Shown here: positions 1-7,395 of the stretch, piece after piece
Layout: the number at the start of each line of letters is the position of its first letter
Numbering within the stretch: position 1 is the first letter of the stretch
Assembly (NCBI GenBank): GCA_021323395.1
Contig: JAJONL010000017.1
Coordinates: 1 to 32,423, forward strand
Reading direction: 5' to 3'
DNA: 32,423 bases
DNA from: Nitrospira sp.
GTDB lineage: Bacteria > Nitrospirota > Nitrospiria > Nitrospirales > Nitrospiraceae
The notes under the pieces: model-generated
Seen by the model: only the letters and a program-made list of their open reading frames with translations
The model's database searches: none
What the model was told of the DNA's origin: nothing
Program-made: the position numbers and the translations under genes

Positions 1-955
1 TACAGCTCTATCAGCGAACCGGTAATGCCGGCTTGGTCTGTCGACGAGGCGGGGTCTCTCGCCCCACACTCCGGAAGTGGATTCGCCGGTTTCATGAGGC
101 AGGAGAGGCCGGTCTCCTCAGTCACAGTCGCCGCCCCGTGCGGTCACCCAATCGGCGTGTGTTCGAGAAAGAACGACGGCTTATTCTCAGCTTGCGAGTA
201 GAGCGTAAAGTGGGAGCACGGCGAATTCAGAGCGAACTGCGGCGCCATCAGATCTCAAGCTCTCGTTAGACTCGATTCACAAAGTCCTGGCCATCAACCA
301 AGTTCCTCCGTTGGTGCGCCCCGCGCGGCAGAAGACGCGACACCGGTATGCTCGGCTCATTCCCGGGGACCGCGTGCAGCTCGACACCTGCAAGATTGCT
401 CCGGGGTGTTACCAGTACACGGCTGTTGACGATTGTACGCGTTACCGGGTGCTGGCCGTCTTTCGTCGACGCACGGCGGCAAGTACGCTGGCATTCTTAG
501 AGCGTCTCCTGGAGGAGATGCCGTTTCCGGTGCAGCGGGTTCAGACCGATCGAGGCCGAGAATTCTTTGCGGAGTCGGTCCAACAGTGGCTGATGGACCA
601 TTGCATCAAATTCCGTCCCATCAAGCCCGCCTCACCGCCTTTGAATGGCAAAGTGGAGCGCTCTCAGAAGACCGATCGTGAGGAATTCTGGGCGACCGCT
701 GACCTGAACAGCCCTGACCTGGAATTGCGGGTGGCCGAGTGGCAACACTATTACAACTGGGATCGGCCTCATGGATCGTTAAATGGCCAGACACCCATCG
801 AGATGTTGCACACGAAGAGCGAGAACACGCCGTTTTGGGATGACGTTGAAGCGAACTACGACCCTGGCAGGGAGCGATTCCAGGTGGCTCACTCCCAAAC
901 AGACTTGGCGCTCAGGCGGCACGTCCAAGCGCAGCACCAGGCTGGAACAAAGTGA
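1..955 (+). pseudogene. IS481-type transposase, 5'-truncated by window edge and frameshifted
   Basis: This is a DDE transposase of the IS481 style. The frame is open from base 3, so the gene begins before the window. The first part (to 269) is a helix-turn-helix region with the motif SRPTLRKWIRRF. The second part, open from about 263 to 955, is the rve integrase core. It shows the first catalytic Asp in QLDTCK, the second in TDRGREF and the Glu in KVERSQKTDREEF, followed by the usual YNWDRPHGSL tail. The two parts are in different frames. The switch lies around 255-268, where the first frame stops at TAG 267-269 while the second continues with SLDSIHKVL. No strong slippery heptamer is visible there, so I read this as an inactivating indel rather than programmed frameshifting. 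The DDE residues survive, so decay is probably recent. Confidence 0.85.
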
Positions 956-957
956 AA

Positions 958-977
958 GGATGTCTACGAATCACACA
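958..977. repeat. candidate right terminal inverted repeat of the IS481-type element
   Basis: Directly after the transposase stop, the sequence ends in ...CGAATCACACA. Read on the minus strand it begins TGTGTGATTCG, which fits the TGT-starting ends of IS481 elements. The left end is outside the window, so the repeat cannot be paired. Confidence 0.3.
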
Positions 978-1159
978 AATAAGGGGAATACGTGCCCATT
1001 CAATATTCGAGGTTGCCCTAAACATCTACGCTCCGAAGTTACAAGCAACACGCAGCCTCTCTGGTTAAGGTTCCCCCTGAAGTCTAGCCTTCCATCCCGT
1101 AGTGCCTCTCGAATCAACAGCGCCTAGCCAAATCTCAGAAGAGCGCTATACTTGAAAAC

Positions 1160-1324
1160 ATGCTTGCTCCGGATTTCATTCCGTTCCTGATGCTGGATGT
1201 CATGGTGCTCGTTTGGACCGTCTTGAAGATCCTAGTCAACTATGTAATCGATTCTGATCCTCATCCCCCTCGCGTCACCGCAGAACCCTTAGAGTCTTCT
1301 GATCATCTTCGACGCGCTGCCTAA
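1160..1324 (+). CDS. possible small single-pass membrane protein (54 aa)
   Basis: This short ORF starts at ATG 1160 and ends at TAA 1322-1324. Residues about 6-30 form one continuous hydrophobic segment (core VMVLVWTVLKILVNYVI), followed by a polar tail rich in Pro, Ser and Asp. No convincing Shine-Dalgarno sequence precedes the ATG. It sits alone between the transposase relic and a receiver-domain gene. The hydrophobic segment followed by a clean polar tail is the main argument that it is real. It may equally be a chance ORF in decayed DNA, and I assign no function. Confidence 0.3.
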   Translation: MLAPDFIPFLMLDVMVLVWTVLKILVNYVIDSDPHPPRVTAEPLESSDHLRRAA

Positions 1325-1561
1325 CCCTCGTCACCCCTTCAGCATCCCATCCCGCAGCGGCTCGAAAGCGTGTCCCACTATCCTTGTCAATAGATCCTCC
1401 TAGTACGCCGTCGTCCTCCCTGTGACAACTCTGCTCCCCGACCGTACTCCTTACCCACAATTGGTTCCCTAAGTTCGCTGTTGTGTTGCGTTACAGCGTG
1501 TTGCCACCACCTCGTAGCTCTCCGAGTAGGCGGCGAAGAGTACAGGGACTATGCTTGGCCC

Positions 1562-1936
1562 ATGGCTAGAAGCGTCGTAGTCATCGATAATGACGACCAG
1601 GTTCGACAGTTAGTGTGTGCCGCTTTAGAGCAGGACGACTTCGCCGCCGTGGGAGTCGCGAGTTATCCAGCGGCCATTGAGCAACTCTGTTGGTCCCCCG
1701 CCGACCTCGTGATCAGTGATGGATTTACGGCGGATGGCATCTCCGGCGTGTCGCATCTCCACCGCCTGTTCCCGCGACTTCGGCATGTCGTCTTGTCCGG
1801 CGGCATGACTCAGCAACTTCAGGTGCCTTTCTCGGGGACCCGCTGCGTCATGGTCCTGCCTAAACCGTGTGATCTAGAGGCCATACATCAAGCGGTACAT
1901 CAAGCGCTCACTTGCGAAACCGAGGCCTGTCTGTAG
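1562..1936 (+). CDS. single-domain response regulator (CheY-like receiver)
   Basis: This 124-residue protein consists of a receiver domain only. Visible landmarks are the acidic pocket in VVVIDNDDQ (residues 6-13), the probable phosphoacceptor Asp53 in LVISDG, a Ser at 79 in VVLSG in the position of the conserved Thr/Ser, and Lys101 in LPKPCD. All the usual phosphorylation residues are therefore present. No DNA-binding or enzymatic output domain follows, so it probably acts by protein contact or as a phosphate sink. I chose ATG 1562 because the receiver fold begins there. The upstream in-frame extension to 1481 has no homology-like features. No partner kinase is adjacent; the nearest is at 13.7-15.2 kb. 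Confidence 0.8.
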   Translation: MARSVVVIDNDDQVRQLVCAALEQDDFAAVGVASYPAAIEQLCWSPADLVISDGFTADGISGVSHLHRLFPRLRHVVLSGGMTQQLQVPFSGTRCVMVLPKPCDLEAIHQAVHQALTCETEACL

Positions 1937-2269
1937 GAAGTCTTGGAACGGGGTCGGCTCGGATTTTATATGGTCATGCTGAGAGAGTGACAAGCCATGG
2001 ATGCAGGCCACTCTCATGGGTACCCCCGCTTTGTATGAATCGCGGCCGACAGGAGGTTGGGCCGCCCTTTCCAGCTCTTGCCACTCGTCAAGTGCTACGC
2101 AAAAACCCTAGACATTTGTGAGCCACCCATTCATAATACGAGCCATGGTTTTCACCCCCTCACCCGGCCGTGACACGGCCATAACGGAGCCTGCTATGGA
2201 TGCGGTCGATGCCACACCCAGATAACACATCCAGCGCGGTCCCCACTTCTTTAGAAAGGTAGGTGTCTC
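1937..2269. other. intergenic stretch, no gene recognised; contains a short palindrome
   Basis: I see no credible coding sequence. A perfect 7-bp inverted repeat, GGCCGTG-A-CACGGCC, lies at 2166-2180, about 90 bases before the phage-type gene. It could be an operator or the base of a hairpin, but nothing else supports a role. Confidence 0.4.
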
Positions 2270-3309
2270 ATGTGTGCTCCGAGCCCACCCCCCCGCACCT
2301 GATTACGCCAAATCCGCCCAAGACCAATTTTCCGCCAACGTCGACGCGGCCCGCGCGCAGGGGCGGATCAACAACCCCAACGTCGTCTCGCCCTACGGCA
2401 ACCAAACCGTCACCTGGGGCGGGCCGGTCGCGGAGACGCAATCCAACTTTGACAGTGATGCCTATCTCAAGGCTAACCCCAACGTGGGCAAGGCCGGGAT
2501 GGACGCCTGGACCCACTACAGCAACTACGGCAAGAATGACGGGCGCGGCTTTACGGCCATCCAAGGCGCGGTCGGTGATCAGCCGACCCTGACCCAGACC
2601 CAGACCTTCTCTCCGCAGCAACAGGCCCTGTTCGACCAATCCAACGCGACGAAGCTGCAGCTCAGCAAACTGGGCGGCCAAGGCGCCGAAGCGCTCCAAG
2701 GCGTGGTAGGCAAGGCCGTCGATTTCTCCGGGGCGCCCTCAGCCCCCACGGATTACAACTCCCTTCGCAACAGCACCATCGACGCCATGATGGCGCGCCC
2801 GAAGGAGGACTACGCCCGCGCGCAGGACCAGAAGCATTCCAGTTTCATTGCCGCAGGCATTCGCCCCGGCACGCAAGCCTACGACTCGCAGATGCAGCTC
2901 CAGCAGCGCGGCTTGAACGACGCGAATACGCAGGCCCCGCCGTCAACGCCGGTACGCTCACCTCCTAGGCCTATCAGATCGATCAGGACCGCCGGAAGCA
3001 GGCGATCACGGAGCTGTTGGCGCAGCGGCAGATTCCGCTGAATGAGATCACGGCGCTCATGTCGGGCTCGCAAGTCAGTAACCCCTTTTCGACCCCTGGC
3101 TACGCGCAAAACGCGCAGATCGGGGCCGCGCCGGTCTTTGCCGCGCAGCAGGCGGATAGCCAGTGGGCGGGTGATATGTACACGCGAAGGCCGCGCAGGC
3201 CGGCAAGATGCAGGAAGGGCTGTTTCAGTTAGGCGCGGCGGGGATTAGCGCCTGGGGTGGAGGCGGAGGCGGCAAGGGCGGGACCACCAATAACTATTAT
3301 TCAGGCTAG
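2270..3309 (+). pseudogene. decayed phage virion-associated protein with an NPDV/HY/GR repeat unit
   Basis: The product resembles tail or ejection-type structural proteins of phages that begin with a short Pro-rich stretch, then PDYAKSAQDQF and INNPNVVSPYGNQTVTW, and end in a Gly-rich tail. ATG 2270, with an AGGT-type site upstream, opens MCAPSPPP and then loses frame in a run of seven C at 2288-2294. The main frame runs to about 2935. Frame 2 continues from about 2939 (AVNAGTLTS), hits an in-frame TAG at 2966-2968, then resumes with AYQIDQDRRKQAITELLAQ. A further shift near 3182 leads to AKAAQAGKMQEGLFQLGAAG and a Gly-rich end at TAG 3307. Roughly residues 60-95 match the repeat type with NPxV, HY and a Gly-Arg ending. 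Three frame lesions plus a stop make it a pseudogene. The family assignment is from recall of similar proteins. Confidence 0.6.
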
Positions 3310-3446
3310 GCGAATACCAGGAACCTCAGCATTCCACCCTCACACGTAGCTCCTGCTCTGCCTTCGGGCGTGGACGACACGATAACCGGATTCGCAACCA
3401 GTCGCGCCGGGCAGTGACCGCGGATCAATCCATAAGCCTCGCTTAC

Positions 3447-3697
3447 TCACCTCGCCGTTTCTTCCAAGTCCTTTAGTCGCCCATCGTGTGGCGCATACTT
3501 TCGATACCACCAGCACATGCTCTGACGTACAAGCTCCTCGATCAGCTCGATTCCATCAGGCAGGTTCATAGCTGCCCCTTTGCGTCCGTAACGGTCTTTT
3601 GTGATGGGGTGAACTATCACATCTTTACCGAATGCTTAGGCTGAAGTGGCTTGTTTGGCTTCGTAGCGAACGCTTGCCAACGTTCTAACTCTGGACA
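3447..3697 (-). pseudogene. staphylococcal nuclease-type (SNase) relic
   Basis: Read on the minus strand, the pieces join into the C-terminal half of a thermonuclease domain. CPELERWQAFATK (from 3697) shifts frame near 3660 into KQATSA, then meets an in-frame TAA (3636-3638). It continues AFGKDVIVHPITKDRYGR, then MNLPDGIELIEELVRQSMC and WWYRKYAPHDGRLKDLEE, ending at TGA 3447-3449. The blocks AKQAT, FGKDV, DRYGR, LPDG, LVRQ and WWYRKYAP are hallmarks of the SNase fold. The part from ATG 3569 (40 aa) could still be translated behind an AGGGG site, but it lacks the catalytic N-terminal half. The 5' end beyond 3697 is unclear. One stop plus one frameshift mark it as dead. Confidence 0.7.
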
Positions 3698-3754
3698 TGG
3701 AACTGATAAACCTGCCAATCTGCGATTCTTTCTGTTGGAAGGGACACCTTTACC

Positions 3755-4075
3755 ATGAACACCGAGAACACCGATGGTTTTTCCTCAATACCGAGCGTTC
3801 CCACAGGTCAACACCTCACATGGACCATCGATACACCGACAAAGCCAGGCTGGTACTGGTCACAGATGCGAGCCGGGCGGCCCCACGTAATCGAATTGCT
3901 TTCCGACTTTGATTCTGGTCGCCTGACTGTCGCCCAGACGGGAGCCTATGTCGTGGATTTGGAGGCTGAAAATCATCGATGGGCTGGACCATTATTGCAA
4001 CCGGAAGGAGGGATGATGTGGGCCAATTACCAGCCCCCGCAAGCTGCGAATGGCCGAGAACATTTAGAATATTGA
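3755..4075 (+). CDS. hypothetical protein with PGWYW motif (106 aa)
   Basis: I do not recognise a named family. The protein has a variable N-terminus, then TPTKPGWYWSQMR (about residues 27-40), a beta-rich middle (VIELLSDFDSGRLTVAQTG), and a closing block with HRWAGPLLQPEG. The pattern of P-G-W-Y-W followed later by W-x-G-P recurs in at least two fragments nearby (about 4145-4211 plus and 5620-5778 minus), so this is the intact copy of a local family. The start at ATG 3755 follows GGAAGGGA about 10 bases upstream. Placement between a nuclease relic and other small genes suggests cargo of a mobile or phage-derived region. No membrane segments or signal peptide are visible. Confidence 0.6.
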   Translation: MNTENTDGFSSIPSVPTGQHLTWTIDTPTKPGWYWSQMRAGRPHVIELLSDFDSGRLTVAQTGAYVVDLEAENHRWAGPLLQPEGGMMWANYQPPQAANGREHLEY

Positions 4076-4144
4076 TGAATTCTATCCAGGTGGGGCATGT
4101 CGAGGACACGTTGCACGAGGGCTACACTGCTCACTGAGAATTGG

Positions 4145-4211
4145 TTGCCGAACAGGGCAACCCAAAGACTTTCCCGGGGAATGGTGGGGGCCGGTGGAGA
4201 TGCCGGATTGA
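4145..4211 (+). pseudogene. C-terminal fragment of a PGWYW-family paralogue
   Basis: One frame reads GQPKDFPGEWWGPVEMPD and then TGA at 4209-4211. This resembles the end of the intact protein just upstream (HRWAGPLLQPEG) and lacks any start. It is probably the tail of a deleted duplicate. Confidence 0.3.
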
Positions 4212-4282
4212 GAGGCTGTCGAATGCAGGGTGCCGAATCAGACACGCCGCCAGTCTTTTTCCACATACCCTGAGCCAATAAG

Positions 4283-4465
4283 ATGGAATCACCGACCTAA
4301 TGCAAAGCCCGTTTTGCCGCCATCGCGGCTGAAGAGCTGCCCGAGGATACTGCCCGGTTGCACGAGCTCGACCACTACTGGGCGATGCAGAGTGAACTGA
4401 AGCATACAATGGGAACCTGCGCGCGCTGTGGAAAGGATGGAGAAGTGGTCTTTCATGAGGCCTGA
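4283..4465 (+). pseudogene. small CxxC protein interrupted by an early stop
   Basis: From ATG 4283 the frame reads MESPT, then TAA at 4298-4300, then continues without interruption for 55 codons. That stretch includes LHELDHYWAMQSELKH and TCARCGKDGEVVFHEA, ending at TGA 4463-4465. The charged middle and the terminal CxxC zinc-knuckle-like pair look like a genuine phage-style small protein. Either codon 6 is a nonsense mutation, or translation starts at an internal TTG and yields about 35 residues. It lies 32 bases upstream of the next gene and may share its transcript. Function unknown. Confidence 0.4.
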
Positions 4466-4497
4466 TGTCGGCGGCACCCGTGTGAGGAGACTCCACC

Positions 4498-4815
4498 ATG
4501 AACATAGAAGAAGAAAAAATGCGGGAGATCATCGACTATTTCTCTGAGCACTTCCCCGGCCCGTACACGATAGAAGCCGTTCCGATTAGACGGCTGCAAA
4601 GTACCATACACGACGATCGGAAATTGCACGTCTTACGGGACAGGAAGGTCGCATTCACGGTGATAGTCAGCTCCGCATTATTGTCTGATGTGAACCCCTC
4701 CGCAGAGAAGCTGGCTGAACTGCTCAAAGTAAAAACGATTGCCGATAAATTGAACCGCTCGGCTGAATTCCGTCTCAACCATTATGAATTGGGCACCGAC
4801 GCCTCAATCAGCTAA
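4498..4815 (+). CDS. hypothetical protein, paralogue of the protein at 8206-8547 (105 aa)
   Basis: This is a small soluble protein with no recognised domain. The start ATG 4498 follows GGAG with 8 bases between. The N-terminal part is a probable amphipathic helix (REIIDYFSEHF). The middle is a beta-rich segment ending in VIVSSALLSDVNPSAEKLA, and then comes a helix with LLKVKTIADKLNR. The segment VSSALLSD...LAELLKVKTIA aligns with VSPALLSD...LRWALKDRDIA of the minus-strand protein at 8206-8547, including spacing, so the two are paralogues. Nothing indicates an enzyme. It may be a small regulator or adaptor, but that is a guess. Confidence 0.7.
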   Translation: MNIEEEKMREIIDYFSEHFPGPYTIEAVPIRRLQSTIHDDRKLHVLRDRKVAFTVIVSSALLSDVNPSAEKLAELLKVKTIADKLNRSAEFRLNHYELGTDASIS

Positions 4816-5016
4816 GTTGGCCCAGGCGAAAGCTGACAGTGTAGGACGCCGCAAAAGCGATAACATCGGGGAGGAAATGTCTTGAGCGGACATCAAGAAA
4901 TGGGAACACGCCAGGAAAGAAGTTACTTAAATAAGGACTGCTCAAAGAAGATGCTCGCTGCTTGTCCTTGACGGTTGCACTGCGGCGCTGAAAAGAATCG
5001 TGTCGCAAGGAGATCC

Positions 5017-5616
5017 ATGAAGACCGTTGGTCTGTTCTTGTTGCTGTGTGCAATTGTTATGGCACCCGCCGGGTGTGGAAGCTACGCCCATGTAGGAACC
5101 CCAACGACGGATGGGTTTCATTCCAAACTCCCGGCACCACACACCAGAGCCGTGGTCTGGGGTGGACGCCTTGACACCATTCAGAGCGCCAGCACATGGC
5201 TCTCGAAAAAGGGGGTGCTCGTCGTTGATCAAACAATCGTGCTTCAGGCCGCAGCGGAGCAAAAAGTGACCCTCACGGAAAACAAGAGTCTTGAAACAGA
5301 CATATTGCGACTCGCCAGATTGGTGGGTGCTCGGCTCGTCGTCTTCAGCAGTGCCGAAGTGGGAACCTGGGAGATCGGTTTTCCTCGTCGGCGAGTGTAT
5401 TCGGCGACCCTAGCCGTCAGGGCCGTCGACGTGAACACGGGTGAAATTGAATGGATCGGCAAGGCCCAGTCGACTGAGAGATTCATTAAGCTGGAAGAAG
5501 GCATTACCGTCCTGACATGCCATGCCCTCGCGACGGCCTGGGACATGCGTAAGCCCGGGCCCGTTGCATCAGCAAAACTCTGTCCTCCAGGATCCGGCCT
5601 GTTAGAAACGGAGTAA
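5017..5616 (+). CDS. predicted lipoprotein with CsgG/LpoB-like core (199 aa)
   Basis: ATG 5017 follows a clear AAGGAG site 7 bases upstream. The N-terminus is a lipoprotein signal: a hydrophobic stretch MKTVGLFLLLCAIVMAP and a lipobox ending in Cys20 (APAGC). The mature part has alternating helices and strands. The block ARLVVFSSAEVGTWEIGF followed by VYSATLAVRAVDVNTGEIEW resembles the strand pattern seen in CsgG/LpoB/TolB-N-like lipoproteins, where a protein-chosen activity value is followed by a D-V-x-T-G-E-I-x-W block. The likely location is the periplasmic face of a membrane. It stands alone, with about 200 noncoding bases before it. The CsgG-like assignment is a fold-level inference; a generic lipoprotein of unknown role is the alternative. 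Confidence 0.7.
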   Translation: MKTVGLFLLLCAIVMAPAGCGSYAHVGTPTTDGFHSKLPAPHTRAVVWGGRLDTIQSASTWLSKKGVLVVDQTIVLQAAAEQKVTLTENKSLETDILRLARLVGARLVVFSSAEVGTWEIGFPRRRVYSATLAVRAVDVNTGEIEWIGKAQSTERFIKLEEGITVLTCHALATAWDMRKPGPVASAKLCPPGSGLLETE

Positions 5617-5619
5617 GGC

Positions 5620-5778
5620 TTAGCCTCTTACCGATCCCATGCCGCCAGCAACGTCTTTAGAAGTAGCGCATCCTCCACACGACCCCAGCCTTGCCAAGAC
5701 TTCCAACACCGCGGCGCGATGCTCATCCCAATACCAGGAGAAGCCGGGTTGGATGGGGTGCTTCCTGGTCCACTTCAT
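5620..5778 (-). CDS. short PGF-WYW protein, possible truncated paralogue (52 aa)
   Basis: The best start is ATG 5778, preceded by GGGAGG with about 7 bases between. The product begins MKWTRKHPIQPGFSWYWDE and continues RAAVLEVLARL. This matches the N-terminal half of the protein at 3755-4075 (LTWTIDTPTKPGWYWSQMR ... VIELL). The second half, with the W-x-G-P block, is missing and is replaced by an unrelated tail. It therefore looks like a truncated family member with an intact translation start. It lies downstream of the AP2-type gene on the same strand, 39 bases from its reconstructed end. Confidence 0.45.
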   Translation of the reverse strand: MKWTRKHPIQPGFSWYWDEHRAAVLEVLARLGSCGGCATSKDVAGGMGSVRG

Positions 5779-5817
5779 GCTGGGTCCTCCCATTGTTCCT
5801 GGGGCTGTGGGCACGGT

Positions 5818-6367
5818 TCACATGAGGCTTTCATCGTCAGACGGGTGACGACTGGCTGACCTGCGAGAGCACCTGGGCTCACCACGCTCGATAGTATCCG
5901 ACCTTCTGGCGTCCGAAGGACGCGCCTCAAAGGGCGAGAAGGTTCGGGCCGACAGAGCTTCTAAGGCCGTGTCTCGGGCGGTTAGGGCTCTCTGATACGC
6001 CCCCCTGCTCGCCATACTTCAGGATGGAGAACTTGCGGTGCCGGGACCGTCCGTTGCCGGTCGGCCACTGCGCTTCCCAGAACATCTTATGCTGGCATTT
6101 CCCCCTGCAGACCTCCACCCGTAGCAAGCCAGACACGCTTGAGCGATTGTTCTTCTTGAGGATCGCGCAATAGACGGGCATGGCCAGCGGCGGATAGCTG
6201 TGCATCAGCTGATCTCGATACACCTGGGCCACCTGGAGTGCCTGCGCTCGACCGCCATGCTGGCCGTCGCTAAAGCTCCGCCGGTGAATGCGGCATTGCC
6301 GCTTAACAGAGAGGCGCCAACAGTGCGTGTTCGAGGCATCATGATCGAGGCGGCGGATATTGAGCAT
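5818..6367 (-). pseudogene. double AP2-domain DNA-binding protein, frameshifted in a G-run
   Basis: The protein has two AP2/ERF-type units. The first (residues about 3-53) shows IRRLDHDASNTHCWRLSV and RRSFSDGQHGGRAQALQVA followed by YRDQL. The second (about 73-125) shows KKNNRSSVSGL, WEAQWPTGNGRSRHRKFSI and KYGEQG. These are the conserved AP2 landmarks (W-x-A/V, the F-S-x-x-x-x-G block, the A-rich helix). In bacteria such domains occur in mobile-element DNA-binding proteins and homing endonucleases; no HNH motif is visible here. After KYGEQG the frame goes wrong in a run of six G (plus strand 6001-6006). With one G fewer it reads AYQRALTARDTALEALSA and ends at 5818, whereas the actual frame ends at 5927. 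The start is placed at ATG 6367; a TTG at 6385 is possible. Confidence 0.65.
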
Positions 6368-6483
6368 CTCGCTCTTCTGGCTCAAGGCTCACGTGGCATC
6401 AATGGGCCTCCTCTGTTTCGACTTTTATGTGACAGGGTCGATGCATCTCGTTCGCATCACCACCACGCTGCTCACGGACACTG

Positions 6484-6954
6484 TCACCATCGGTGATCCA
6501 GCGGCCTCGGGAGGGACGGATCTGAAAGGGGGAGCGGGCCATGGAAGACCGTGCGGGGGATTTGGACTTTCAACCATCCTCCGTTAGCGGGGCTCCCATC
6601 CTGCCTGTTTGCGGTCCTGCCGTCTTCAGGTGCGTGCCAGCCGCATGCTGGCTCATGCGGCTGGCGGTTGGTTAGGCTCAGATCATAGCGTTCGCGCGTC
6701 TGGAGCAGCAGGGGTAGGTTTAGCTGAGAAAGCTGCCTTTCAACATCCTTGACCGAGCGAGCTCGTTCCCCATCCATGGCCTGCTCGGCCTGGACAGTCT
6801 TTTCCGGGCTGCCGTCATAGGGCACGATGACACACACGTGATACCGCGTGCCGACTGACCTGGACAGAATGGCGGCCTGTGGAAAGCTCAGCACGAGATG
6901 CCGAATCAGCGCCCTCAGGGTAGCATCGACTCGGGCCTCGCCAGCTGATTCCAT
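6484..6954 (-). CDS. hypothetical protein (156 aa) with an atypical C-terminal tail
   Basis: ATG 6954 is preceded by AAGGAGA, so the start is well supported. Residues 1 to about 95 look like a normal folded protein: a helix VDATLRALIRHLVLSF, then ILSRSVGTRYHVCVIVPYD with a strand-like pattern, then a charged helical stretch ending in RERYDLSLTN. The last 60 residues are rich in Pro, Gly, His and Arg and look like noncoding sequence read through. A perfect 12-bp inverted repeat lies in this part (6636-6665). The ancestral gene may have ended near 6670, with a small indel extending it. It is 35 bases downstream of a PilZ gene on the same strand and probably co-transcribed. No family recognised. 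Confidence 0.55.
   Translation of the reverse strand: MESAGEARVDATLRALIRHLVLSFPQAAILSRSVGTRYHVCVIVPYDGSPEKTVQAEQAMDGERARSVKDVERQLSQLNLPLLLQTRERYDLSLTNRQPHEPACGWHAPEDGRTANRQDGSPANGGWLKVQIPRTVFHGPLPLSDPSLPRPLDHRW
6636..6665. repeat. perfect 12-bp hairpin inside the tail of the preceding ORF
   Basis: Left arm GCCAGCCGCATG (6636-6647), 6-base loop, right arm CATGCGGCTGGC (6654-6665). No T-run follows on either strand, so it is not a classic terminator, but the stem is long and GC-rich. Confidence 0.7.
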
Positions 6955-6989
6955 CGTTTCTCCTTCTGCCGTCGGCATGGTCGCGCGCT

Positions 6990-7346
6990 CTAAAAACCCA
7001 CACACAGCGGCCTCTCGCCCCAACTCGTGCTCGGCCGCGGTCGCTTTTCAATATGGCCGACATAGAAGCGGAGCCGGTGTTGATCGTCCCCGGCCATGCG
7101 AATGAACTCAATGCCGGCATTGCCCTGTTTCGCCCACCGCACCACACCCAAATCAATGCGCATTGGTCGGTGGTTGTCGAGATGCACCCGGAGTTGGACG
7201 CTCTGACCCGGTTCTAAGAGAAATGCCGTCTCCAGCAGACAGCCCGGCACCGTGAGATCCATCACCATGCCTTCGCCCACTCGTGCGCCGCACGAGAGCG
7301 TCACCTTGCAGGTCGTCGCCTTCCGCGTACTGTAGCGTGTCTTCAC
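6990..7346 (-). CDS. PilZ-domain protein (near-canonical motif)
   Basis: PilZ domains bind cyclic di-GMP through an RxxxR motif and a downstream (D/N)xSxxG motif. Here RYSTR is at residues 4-8, and DLTVPGCLLET follows about 30 residues later, with Thr in place of Ser. The rest of the fold is visible: LRVHLDNHRPMRIDLGVVRW, then IEFIRM and a closing helix DQHRLRFYVGHI. The whole protein (118 aa) is one PilZ domain with a short tail. I chose GTG 7346 because GAGGAGG lies 5 bases upstream; the ATG at 7367 would overlap that site. It is 49 bases downstream of another PilZ-type gene. Ligand binding is probable but would need testing because of the Ser to Thr change. Confidence 0.8.
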   Translation of the reverse strand: MKTRYSTRKATTCKVTLSCGARVGEGMVMDLTVPGCLLETAFLLEPGQSVQLRVHLDNHRPMRIDLGVVRWAKQGNAGIEFIRMAGDDQHRLRFYVGHIEKRPRPSTSWGERPLCVGF

Positions 7347-7395
7347 ACCAACCTCCTCGTGATTCATGAATCGGATGGACAATAAAGGGATGATG

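Noticed and set aside
255-270. Programmed ribosomal frameshift in the IS481-type transposase
   Set aside because: No slippery heptamer or downstream structure is evident; a simple indel fits better.
783-1127. ORF overlapping the end of the transposase
   Set aside because: It is the out-of-frame shadow of the transposase C-terminus plus noncoding DNA.
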